Source of the DNA: Polaribacter pectinis
Lineage (GTDB): Bacteria; Bacteroidota; Bacteroidia; Flavobacteriales; Flavobacteriaceae
NCBI RefSeq assembly: GCF_014352875.1
Contig: NZ_CP060695.1
Span: forward strand, 2,263,501-2,327,500
DNA length: 64,000 bases
Reading direction: 5' to 3'
The translations under genes and the position numbers were made by a program. Within the stretch, counting starts at the first letter, position 1; each line of letters begins with the position of its first letter. Below are positions 36,504 through 43,960 of the stretch, one piece after another. Below the pieces are notes generated by a model. That model did not search any database. It saw only the letters and a list, made by a program, of their open reading frames with translations, and had not been told where the DNA came from.

Positions 36504-36644
36504 ATGAATCATAAAAATAAAGATATACAAGAAGGCACAGATAATAAGTTTAATAAAAAAAAATATACAAAATTAAATGATTACAGTAAGTTGAGCGATG
36601 GAACTAGAAAATTATTTGAAGCTATTAAAAATAATAAAAATTAA
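36504..36644 (+). CDS. 46-aa basic small protein
   Basis: ATG at 36504, MNHKNKDIQEGTDNKFNKKK, ending FEAIKNNKN. Very basic and Asn-rich, no signal peptide. It lies 14 bp after the previous gene on the same strand, so it is probably the end of the block. Coding status rests on position and composition only. Confidence 0.45.
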   Translation: MNHKNKDIQEGTDNKFNKKKYTKLNDYSKLSDGTRKLFEAIKNNKN

Positions 36645-36703
36645 GCTTTTCATAATAATTTAATTATTTGATTAACAATGTCCATATACAAAAGTTAAAT
36701 ACT

Positions 36704-37816
36704 ATGAAATTAAAAAATTTAACATTGGGTCTTATTCTATTTGTAATTTTTATTAGTTGTGAGATTACAGAAGATAAAAATTATTTTGTCTTAAAAGGTA
36801 CAGTTACAAATGCAAAAGATAGTGAAACTATTTTATTAAGAATCAATAATAAAAATGTAGATTCTACAATTTTAAAAAATGATAGATTCACTTTTAAGGG
36901 AAAATTAGATAAGCCTACAAGAGTATTCTTAATTATTAAAAATTCGAGAGATTATAAAAGTTTTTGGTTAGAAAATAAAATTATTGATGTTTATGGAACT
37001 AGAGGTAAGTTGAAAGATGGAGAGGTACAAGGTTCTAATACTCAAAAAGAGGCTGATTTACTAAACAAAAAATTAAAAAAAACAAAACCAAAATTGCTTG
37101 CTATAAGTAATACTCTAATGACTATTTCTAAAAATGATATTAGAAAAGATAGTCTTTCTAAACTATTATGGGAATATGAAACCGAGTTTGCTCAAATAAA
37201 TCAAGATTTTATTGTAGAGAATCCTAATTCACTAATTAGTTTAGAAATTCTCACAGATTACAAAAGGCAATGGGGCAAAAAAACAACTTCAGAATTATAT
37301 GATAAACTTTCCAGTAAAAATAAAAACTCTAAAGAGGGTTTACAAATTTACGATTACTTAAATGCTAAAACAAATCCTAAAATAGGTGAAAAATATATTG
37401 ATTTTGAGCAACCAGATAAAAATGGAAAACTTATAAAAGTTTCAGACATTTTAAGCAAATTTACTTTAATTGAATTCTGGAGCTCAAACTGTGGACCTTG
37501 TAGAGTTGCTAACCCAAAATTAGTAAAAATTTATAAAGAATTTCATAATAAAGGATTTGAAATAATTGGAGTATCTCATAACAGATCTAAAGACCATTGG
37601 CTTGAGGCAATAAAAAAAGATAAACTTCCATGGATAAACGTTTCTGAACTTAATGGCAATGAAAATAATGCTGCCAATATTTACGGAGTTACAGCCATAC
37701 CTGATAATGTTTTAATTGATGAAGAAGGGGTTATTGTTGCTAGAAAAATTAAAGCAGTAGAACTTGAATTTTTTTTAGAAAAGGAATTTAAATATTCAAT
37801 GAATAGATTGTATTAA
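36704..37816 (+). CDS. TlpA-like thioredoxin lipoprotein with DUF4369-type N-domain
   Basis: A 370-aa thiol-disulfide oxidoreductase anchored by a lipobox (FVIFISC, Cys19). An N-terminal beta domain (FVLKGTVTNAKDSETILL) resembles DUF4369. The thioredoxin/AhpC fold starts near 225 with active-site CGPC at 263-266 (FWSSNCGPCRV) and the cis-Pro loop AIPDNVLID. Acts in the periplasm. I use the ATG at 36704; an earlier TTG would hide the signal peptide. Confidence 0.88.
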   Translation: MKLKNLTLGLILFVIFISCEITEDKNYFVLKGTVTNAKDSETILLRINNKNVDSTILKNDRFTFKGKLDKPTRVFLIIKNSRDYKSFWLENKIIDVYGTRGKLKDGEVQGSNTQKEADLLNKKLKKTKPKLLAISNTLMTISKNDIRKDSLSKLLWEYETEFAQINQDFIVENPNSLISLEILTDYKRQWGKKTTSELYDKLSSKNKNSKEGLQIYDYLNAKTNPKIGEKYIDFEQPDKNGKLIKVSDILSKFTLIEFWSSNCGPCRVANPKLVKIYKEFHNKGFEIIGVSHNRSKDHWLEAIKKDKLPWINVSELNGNENNAANIYGVTAIPDNVLIDEEGVIVARKIKAVELEFFLEKEFKYSMNRLY

Positions 37817-37832
37817 ATAGACAAAAAAACTT

Positions 37833-38831
37833 ATGAAAAAAATCATCTTATTGTTATTTATTTCTATTTCAACTAATTTTCACTCTCAAAAGAAAGCTGA
37901 AGACTTTGGTTTTAGGCACTTTCAATATATAATTGAAAATGATACAATTGATGTATTAGTGAAGTCAAAAAAAGGAGAAGAAAATATTAAGAAACCAATA
38001 TTCTTTGAGGTTCAGGGCTCTACTGCAGTTCCATTGATTGTTCATAATAACAAACAACGTGTTTCCTATGTATCTCTATCTGAAGGTTACACTGAAAATG
38101 ATTATCATTTAGTTATGGTAAATAAACCTGGTCTTCCTCTAATAATCCATAATGATAGTCTTACAAGAGGACAGTATAAAGATTTAAAAACGGGAAAGTA
38201 TCCACAAAAATATTTAGAGAATAATAAACTTGAATATTACGTAGAACGAAATAGTGCTGTCATTAATTTTTTAAAAAAACAAGATTGGGTAGACACAACC
38301 AAAATAGTTGTTGCAGGACATTCCGAAGGAAGTACTATTGCAACTCATATGGCTGATAAAATAGACGAAATTACTCATCTCATTTATTCTGGTGGCACAC
38401 CTTATTATCCTCGAATATTAGCAATGATTCAACAAGACAGAAGATTAGAAAAAAAGAAAGAGAGTGATTGGGTTAAAAAAGACCTTGAATATTGGAAAGA
38501 TGTTGTTAAATATCCGTTAGCAAAAAACAGAAACGAAGGTTGGAATACAAATTATGGAACTTATTCCTTTTCTCAAAATGAGAACAATGTTTTAAAAAGA
38601 CTAAAAATACCAATTTTAATTACTTATGGCACTTCAGATGAAGGAGCTCCATTTTGTGACATGTTTCATATTGAAACGATAAAAGAAAATCAAACAAATT
38701 TCACATTTAACGCTTATGTTGGGTTAGATCATTATTATCAAAAGAAAGAACATGACAAAGATTCAACTAAAAAAAAAGATTACTTAAATACTGTAGTTTC
38801 GCATTGGTTAAAATGGATAGAAATAAATTAA
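37833..38831 (+). CDS. Exported alpha/beta hydrolase (esterase/peptidase-like)
   Basis: A 332-aa protein with signal peptide MKKIILLLFISISTNFHSQ. The nucleophile elbow GHSEGS places Ser near 164 (VVAGHSEGSTIATHMAD). A late Asp (GTSDEGAPF) and His (GLDHYYQ) could complete the triad. Substrate unknown. It lies 16 bp after the TlpA-like gene, and its 3' side borders the cassette palindrome R4. Confidence 0.85.
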   Translation: MKKIILLLFISISTNFHSQKKAEDFGFRHFQYIIENDTIDVLVKSKKGEENIKKPIFFEVQGSTAVPLIVHNNKQRVSYVSLSEGYTENDYHLVMVNKPGLPLIIHNDSLTRGQYKDLKTGKYPQKYLENNKLEYYVERNSAVINFLKKQDWVDTTKIVVAGHSEGSTIATHMADKIDEITHLIYSGGTPYYPRILAMIQQDRRLEKKKESDWVKKDLEYWKDVVKYPLAKNRNEGWNTNYGTYSFSQNENNVLKRLKIPILITYGTSDEGAPFCDMFHIETIKENQTNFTFNAYVGLDHYYQKKEHDKDSTKKKDYLNTVVSHWLKWIEIN

Positions 38832-38888
38832 AATAGAAATGTCAAAAATTTAGAGTTATAATCGATAATAGAACAAAATATAAACTTT

Positions 38889-39018
38889 GCACAACGGAGT
38901 GAATAATTAATGGCTGTTTCTCGACTACATAAGAAAATTCTCGCGAATTTGCTATCAGGTTTTTATTTACTAAACAGGTTCTTAAACACGCCAATAATCC
39001 TACACAACAATGTTGGCA
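38889..39018. repeat. attC-like imperfect palindrome R4
   Basis: Begins GCACAACGGAGTG and ends CAACAATGTTGGCA. AATAATTAATGGC pairs imperfectly with GCCAATAATCC. No matching GTTGTGC start was found upstream, so the left neighbour may not be an intact cassette. The gap 38832-39064 holds nothing else. Confidence 0.5.
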
Positions 39019-39064
39019 TTCATGGGCGCAACACAACATAATTAACTTAAAAAACTGACTTAAA

Positions 39065-39241
39065 ATGAAAAAAATCGGAATTATTAAATTTATGGGAATA
39101 CTTATTTTGACTTTGGGAATTACAGATTTGAATTTTGAAAACTTAAATTTTGATGTAAATGTTAAAGCATTTGCAGCAATAATAATCGGAATTATTATAA
39201 CGATACTATCATTTTTGGCAACAAAAAAATTAAAAGATTAA
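39065..39241 (+). CDS. 58-aa two-helix membrane peptide carried as a cassette
   Basis: ATG at 39065: MKKIGIIKFMGILILTLGIT, then NLNFDVNVKAFAAIIIGIII and LATKKLKD. Two hydrophobic segments joined by a short polar loop. Function unknown. It is the only clear reading frame between palindromes R4 and R5; the 220 bp after it show only repeated AATCGGAAT-like words and no gene. Confidence 0.55.
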   Translation: MKKIGIIKFMGILILTLGITDLNFENLNFDVNVKAFAAIIIGIIITILSFLATKKLKD

Positions 39242-39460
39242 TAGGATGATATGGATTGTTAGCTTTTATGTAAAATCTTAAACTAAATTAAAAGCAAAAC
39301 CTGAATTAAATGGGGAATTTAGCAAGTTGTGGAATTACTCACTCAATCGGAATTGTTAAAGTTTGCGGAATAAATCGCTAACCGAATTTACTCAAACCCT
39401 GGGAAATCGGAAAACGGAATTAAACTGAATAATTAAAAGTCTGAATAAAAACAACTAAAT

Positions 39461-39570
39461 GCCGACACCTCGTATAATTAATTACTTGTTTATCGCTTAC
39501 TTACGAAAATCCTCGCGGATTTTCTATTCGGTTTTTTTGCTAACTTTAGTGAATAAAACACGTTGTAGCC
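39461..39570. repeat. attC-like imperfect palindrome R5
   Basis: Starts GCCGACACCTCGTATAATT and ends ACACGTTGTAGCC. Inner hairpin GAAAATCC-TCGC-GGATTTTC. AATGCCGAC (39458) pairs with GTTGGCATT at the start of the previous cassette (39012) with one G-T mismatch. Confidence 0.55.
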
Positions 39571-39592
39571 AATTCGACCAAACAAACGAAAA

Positions 39593-40057
39593 GTGGAATT
39601 TATTGAGAAGATAGAACTGTCAAAAATCGATAAAAAAGAGATTCTAAATCTTTGGAATGCTCAATATCCAGAAAAACTGAATTATCAAACGCTTTTGGAA
39701 TTTGAAAGGTATCTCGAAAATTTGGCCGAACAATCGCATATTTTAATGAAAAGTGAAAATCAAAGTATTAAAGGCTGGTATTTTGATTTTATTCGTGATA
39801 AAGAAAAGTGGTTTACAATAATTTTAGATTCAAAGTTTCTCGGAAAAGGACTCGGAACAAAAATCCTCAATCTTGCGAAAGAAAAAGAATCAGAATTAAA
39901 TGGTTGGGTAATTGACCATAATAGAGATAAAAAGCAAAATGGTGAAGCTTACATTTCACCTTTGAATTTTTATCTGCAAAACGGATTTGAAAAACTGACA
40001 GAAAACAGATTAGAAATGGACAAAATATCAGCTGTAAAAATAAAATGGAAAAAATAA
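39593..40057 (+). CDS. GNAT-family N-acetyltransferase carried as a cassette
   Basis: A 154-aa acetyltransferase with the acetyl-CoA loop LGKGLGTKILNLAKE (Q/RxxGxG/A-type) near 83-97 and a C-terminal NFYLQNGFEKL, the usual end of the GNAT fold. Starts with GTG at 39593. Substrate unknown. The gene lies alone between R5 and R6. Confidence 0.8.
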   Translation: MEFIEKIELSKIDKKEILNLWNAQYPEKLNYQTLLEFERYLENLAEQSHILMKSENQSIKGWYFDFIRDKEKWFTIILDSKFLGKGLGTKILNLAKEKESELNGWVIDHNRDKKQNGEAYISPLNFYLQNGFEKLTENRLEMDKISAVKIKWKK

Positions 40058-40061
40058 AAAC

Positions 40062-40198
40062 TGGCTACAACAATGTATAACCACAATTCCGAGTGGATTC
40101 GACTACATCCGAATCCACTCGGAATTGCTAAAGTTAGTGCCAAACCGAATATTAACGCATATTAACCCGTAACTAACAGTTATACTAGACCGTTAACA
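40062..40198. repeat. attC-like palindrome R6, bordering recombinase module copy 2
   Basis: TGGCTACAAC here and GTTGTAGCCA at 39562 are exact 10-bp reverse complements at the two ends of the GNAT cassette. Within R6 two 18-bp arms (CAATTCCGAGTGGATTCG and its exact complement, about 40084-40127) form a perfect hairpin with an 8-nt loop. It ends ACCGTTAAC; the recombinase module follows. Confidence 0.6.
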
Positions 40199-40278
40199 AT
40201 GAACTGTAGTAAAAAAGCATTTTAAGGTTTATTTGTTCAGCTTCGCTGGATTTTTGTAGTCGTTTAAAACAATGATTT

Positions 40279-40683
40279 TTATTTATACACAACTATACAA
40301 AGAAAGGAATCAAAAAAAGGTTTTTTACCTAACAAGTCCTTGGATAAATTTCTAATTTCTTGATACCTAATTAATTTTGTTAATTTTAGTATATCTCCCT
40401 TTGTTGCTGGTTTGTTTTCTTCTTTAGTAAAAAGAGTACTTAATGTTTTTACTGCCAAATTTCCTAAAGCTGCATTTCCTACACCAGCGAAGCTGACTGC
40501 TTCTATTTTTGTTTTTTCCTTCTGGACGATATTTTCTTTTAGAGATAATTCTTTACTGATTTTTGAGCTTTTTAATTGATGTTTTCGAACACGACAACTA
40601 TCACTACAAAACTTTTGTACCCTTCTTCTTTTTGGTAAATATTCCTTTTTACAATATTCACACACATACATTCTTGGTTCCAT
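40279..40683 (-). CDS. Zinc-finger protein of the recombinase module, copy 2
   Basis: 134 aa, identical to the protein at 9499-9903 except at the C-terminus (DSFLCIVVYK instead of DTVLKIVVYK). The change comes from six substitutions clustered in 12 bp, while the flanking DNA on both sides is the same in both copies. Zinc ribbon CEYCKK...FCSDSCR. Function unknown, presumed recombination accessory. Confidence 0.7.
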   Translation of the reverse strand: MEPRMYVCEYCKKEYLPKRRRVQKFCSDSCRVRKHQLKSSKISKELSLKENIVQKEKTKIEAVSFAGVGNAALGNLAVKTLSTLFTKEENKPATKGDILKLTKLIRYQEIRNLSKDLLGKKPFFDSFLCIVVYK

Positions 40684-40742
40684 TATGCGTTAATTTTACG
40701 TAAGATTAATGTTTAATCGTTCTTTATTACAATATTTTACCC

Positions 40743-40922
40743 CTATTTGTTAAAAACATGAGCCAATAAATAATCAATAGCATCTTCTTTTTTTAATTGC
40801 TTGCTGCTTATTTTATTGTTTGTTTTTGAGAACATGAAATCTTTTTTTAGTTTTTCAAACAACAACAATTGCTCCTCTTTTGGAAGGGCTTTAGCTACTT
40901 GATAAACTATTTCTGAATTCAT
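40743..40922 (-). CDS. 59-aa small protein of the recombinase module, copy 2
   Basis: Same protein as 9963-10142 (MNSEIVYQVAKALPKEEQ...). The single base difference I find is a silent third-position change in the Ala codon before KALPKEE, which mildly supports translation. Predicted helical; function unknown. Confidence 0.6.
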   Translation of the reverse strand: MNSEIVYQVAKALPKEEQLLLFEKLKKDFMFSKTNNKISSKQLKKEDAIDYLLAHVFNK

Positions 40923-41054
40923 TTCTAATCGATAACTAAGGTCTATTCGAAGTTAAAGATTATAGGTACAGAAAGGGGTTAGAAATAGATGTCCGAAGGA
41001 TGTCTTTTTATGTCTGTGTGAAGTATTTTATGTCAAATGCGGAATTCATCCTCT

Positions 41055-42029
41055 TTAAGAAATCAATTCTTTGAGTTGCTCCTTAATTTTGAGCACTCTA
41101 AAATCGTGAGACCGATTTACGTCTCTAGCATAATTTCTTAATTTAGTAGTTGGAGTGTTATGTTCAGTATTTAGGTAGTTGATAAAAGATTCTTTCTTTG
41201 CTTGTATCAAATTCAATTCTAATAAAGCTTGGTGTAAGCTATCAATATTAGAGGGTTTGTTTTCGTTTAATTCTTCAATAAAATTATTTGTAAATCTAAA
41301 TACATCAAAACTTGAGAATGTGTTTTGATATTTTTTATACCGATCCTTCAATTTACCCAATTTACTAAACACTACATCTTCTGTAAATTGATAACGGTCA
41401 TTCAAACTAATTAAAACTTTTAATTGTTTTTCAAAATCAAGCATAGATAAAAAATTATTATGCTCTAAGAATTCAGAAGACTTAAAATAGGCTTCATTAC
41501 CACCTAAAAATGAAATTAATGAATCATCAGTAGCTAGCGCTGAACACTTTGCTTTTCTTACACTTTTTAATTTTAAAAACCGATTATACTCTTTTAAATT
41601 TTCTATTCCGTTTTTGGAAAATTCCTTTTTTAAAAAATCTATTCCTTTTACATCTACGCTATCATAAATTTCTATAAAAAGTTCACGAGCTACCTTTTTT
41701 TGCTCTAAAAACTCCATTCCGAAAACACTATCGTTAAAGTTTTTAAAAAAAAGATAAAAGTGAGTATCAATATCACTTTGGCTAATATCTAGAACGTAAT
41801 CATAAAACTCATCTAATAAATCTTCTGATGGTTTCTTTTTTATGCTTAAATCTGGCAGGTATAGAACGTTGTCTTTTACAATTAATTTTGATGATGATGA
41901 TGATGATGCAGAATTGTAACAAACATAAACTCCGCCATTTATTAGGGCATCAATTTGTTGCTCTCTTGTCAAATCATAAAAATCTGTATTCTTCTTAATA
42001 CAAGACCAAAACTTACTTTTTCTATGCAT
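41055..42029 (-). CDS. 324-aa helical protein of the recombinase module, copy 2
   Basis: Identical to the 325-aa copy at 10275-11252 except for one serine fewer in the Ser-run near residue 42, from a shorter trinucleotide repeat (41890-41908). Lies 12 bp downstream of the recombinase. No known motif. Confidence 0.6.
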   Translation of the reverse strand: MHRKSKFWSCIKKNTDFYDLTREQQIDALINGGVYVCYNSASSSSSSKLIVKDNVLYLPDLSIKKKPSEDLLDEFYDYVLDISQSDIDTHFYLFFKNFNDSVFGMEFLEQKKVARELFIEIYDSVDVKGIDFLKKEFSKNGIENLKEYNRFLKLKSVRKAKCSALATDDSLISFLGGNEAYFKSSEFLEHNNFLSMLDFEKQLKVLISLNDRYQFTEDVVFSKLGKLKDRYKKYQNTFSSFDVFRFTNNFIEELNENKPSNIDSLHQALLELNLIQAKKESFINYLNTEHNTPTTKLRNYARDVNRSHDFRVLKIKEQLKELIS

Positions 42030-42041
42030 TTTTGTTTTTAA

Positions 42042-43352
42042 TTATTTTCTTAATAATACTGAATAATCATCTGGTAACTCGGCATCTATATCTCTTAAAT
42101 ACTTCTCTAATGCAACCATTGTTGAATGTCCTGTAATTGGCATCAACATACTCCTTGCTTCATGTTGAGATTTACCTTGATTCCTATAACTGTTATACAT
42201 CTTCGTAATAAAAGTATGTTTAAAGCTATACATTCCAAATTCCGTACCTAACTTGAAGTGTTCTTTAATTTTTTTAAAGCGTTTAGAAAATTCGTTTCTT
42301 TTATTAGTTTCTTCTGCATCCCAATCTTCTCCTATTTCAAATCTACCAAAAAGGAAGGCTTTTGGGTCTTTTAATGATAAATCTGGTAGGCTATCCAATA
42401 AAATAGTTGGCAGTCTTTTAATTTGTACAGGTTTGTTCTTTGCTTTAACGTATATTTTCTTGTCTATAACATCAATGTCAGCAATTTTTAACCTACATAT
42501 CTCAATAGGTCTTAATATGCTATAGGAAATAAATTTTACAAATAGTAATAAATGTGGATCTTCACTTTTCATATATTCGTAAATATCTTTCTCTTGTTTT
42601 GGGGTGTATGTTTTATTTCTTTTTGGTACTGTTTTCAAAACAGCAATTTTACGTACGAAATTTTCTTTTACGATTTCATTATCTTCCAAAAGCTGAAACA
42701 TAGATGCAATATCTGTTCTAGAATTATTGCGATTTCTTGCACTCGTTCTTTTTAAAACATCATTTAGATACTCAATAATTATTTTCTTTGTTATAAAGGT
42801 GATGGGATTATCGAAATAAGTTTTCTCTTTTAACCATTTCTCAAAAAGACCTATCCTGCTCTTATACTGAACAAAAGAATTTTTGTTCATCATATTTGCT
42901 TTTAAATCTAAAGTGAATTCAAAAGCACTTAAAATAGACGTAGCATTTGTCTCTTTAATAGTTGGCTGTTGCTGTTCTATTGCCTTACTGTTGCTTTCTT
43001 GTTGTTTTTCTGTTGCTTTGTTTTTGCTCTTCTGTGTGGCATCTGAAAAAATAGCTTCTTCCAAAGCACTGTTATCTTCATAGGGATTAAAACCATATTG
43101 CAACAATTCTAACAAAGCTTGTTGCATCGTCTTTAAAAAAGCATAACGCTCCTTCTTGTTTTTTAATTTGTTTGCGCCAGCTTTTATATTTGGCTGACGT
43201 ACTAATTTTTCTGTTGTTGGATTTCGAAATGAAAAATAAACATACCATGGCTTCTCAAGTGATGCTTTTTTCTCTTTGGGTGTTAGTTTAGACCACATAG
43301 AAATATCCACACCACCAGTGTAGATTTTTGGTTCTGAATAATTCAATTTCAT
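42042..43352 (-). CDS. Tyrosine recombinase of element B (module copy 2)
   Basis: 436 aa. From about residue 90 on it equals copy 1, with the same R281, H379, H409 and Y418. The first ~90 residues are homologous but diverged: LTPKEKKASLEKPWYVYF replaces LTLQEKKKAMSKDWFVYF, and RQPNIKAGANKLKNKKERY differs similarly. DNA identity drops sharply near 43130/12350. This N-terminal part is where arm-site binding is expected, and the arm repeats next to this copy (CGTGTAC) also differ from copy 1 (CGTTTACGGTA). Start at the conserved MKLNYSEPKIYTGG. Confidence 0.9.
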   Translation of the reverse strand: MKLNYSEPKIYTGGVDISMWSKLTPKEKKASLEKPWYVYFSFRNPTTEKLVRQPNIKAGANKLKNKKERYAFLKTMQQALLELLQYGFNPYEDNSALEEAIFSDATQKSKNKATEKQQESNSKAIEQQQPTIKETNATSILSAFEFTLDLKANMMNKNSFVQYKSRIGLFEKWLKEKTYFDNPITFITKKIIIEYLNDVLKRTSARNRNNSRTDIASMFQLLEDNEIVKENFVRKIAVLKTVPKRNKTYTPKQEKDIYEYMKSEDPHLLLFVKFISYSILRPIEICRLKIADIDVIDKKIYVKAKNKPVQIKRLPTILLDSLPDLSLKDPKAFLFGRFEIGEDWDAEETNKRNEFSKRFKKIKEHFKLGTEFGMYSFKHTFITKMYNSYRNQGKSQHEARSMLMPITGHSTMVALEKYLRDIDAELPDDYSVLLRK

Positions 43353-43360
43353 AGGCAAAA

Positions 43361-43379
43361 CGTGTACGTTTTCGTGTAC
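43361..43379. repeat. Arm-type direct repeat at the right end of element B (CGTGTAC x2)
   Basis: CGTGTAC at 43361-43367 and 43373-43379, period 12 bp, 81 bp from att2. The same heptamer pair lies at the far end of the element (12780-12798). Confidence 0.65.
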
Positions 43380-43409
43380 TCTTTGTAAAAGTAAGAAAAT
43401 TGAAGACAT

Positions 43410-43440
43410 AAAAAAACGAATTGTGAGACACAATTCGTTG
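43410..43440 (-). terminator. Intrinsic terminator downstream of tRNA-Met fragment att2
   Basis: AACGAATTGTG and CACAATTCGTT form an 11-bp stem with a 3-nt loop (43415-43439), then a T-run on the minus strand. Same position as the terminator at att1 but a different stem sequence. Confidence 0.75.
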
Positions 43441-43460
43441 ATTTAATTAACGTTAAGCCT

Positions 43461-43504
43461 TGTAGCGGGAACTGGACTCGAACCAGTGACCTTCGGGTTA
43501 TGAG
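43461..43504 (-). repeat. Attachment site att2: 3' fragment of tRNA-Met(CAT)
   Basis: Identical 44-bp copy of att1 (12685-12728), again only the anticodon-loop-to-acceptor half of the tRNA. Since the tRNA would lie on the minus strand, an intact gene is expected to the right of the window. Junction of elements B and A. Confidence 0.85.
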
Positions 43505-43507
43505 CTC

Positions 43508-43573
43508 AAGTAAATCATTGATTTACTTAATTTTAACCTTTTTATTATTTAAATCGTGTTCTAAAACGTGTTC
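43508..43573. repeat. Left end of element A: palindrome and CGTGTTC arm repeats
   Basis: AAGTAAATCA-T-TGATTTACTT (43508-43528) is a perfect inverted repeat 3 bp from att2. CGTGTTC lies at 43555-43561 and 43567-43573, period 12, a third variant of the arm sites. The rest of the gap to 43960 is AT-rich and shows no gene. Confidence 0.55.
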
Positions 43574-43960
43574 AGTTTAGATATGATTATTATTGTATTA
43601 TTTTGAGTGTAATTTAGGTTTTTTTTTAAACTTATAATTTAATTTATTAAATATACTTAAAAAATTAGATACGACTTAATTTGACGTACCCAATTTATAA
43701 TTTAGCATTAGAAAGTATTTGTTTTTTTGAATAAAACGTGATACATTTAAAATCTTAAAAAATAAGATTGCTATTCTCTTTTTTAACATTTAAAGAAAAA
43801 ATGAAAGTAAATGAACATTTCCAGCTAAAATTCTCCAATGCAATTAAGTTTTTGTTTTGAAATTAGTTTAGTTATCTTGAGATAATTAATCCTTATTTTT
43901 TACAAATTCAGCCATTAAATTTTAGAACAACAATTTATTAATAATTATTATACAAAAAAT

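Larger units (their letters stand above)
12685..43504. mobile_element. Element B: ~30.8-kb integrative island between two tRNA-Met att repeats
   Basis: Both ends carry the same 44-bp tRNA-Met fragment and the same CGTGTAC arm repeats, with the recombinase module at the right end. The cargo is surface/adhesion proteins with their own two-component regulator, an unrecognised gene block, and a cassette array. It is stacked in tandem with element C on the left and element A on the right. Confidence 0.75.

Noticed and set aside
38842..39039. 65-codon reading frame on the minus strand
   Set aside because: It lies wholly in palindrome R4 and its composition is that of the repeat.
42253..43083. Plus-strand reading frames opposite the recombinase (and the same at 11476-12306)
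   Set aside because: Antisense shadows of the recombinase gene with no independent features.
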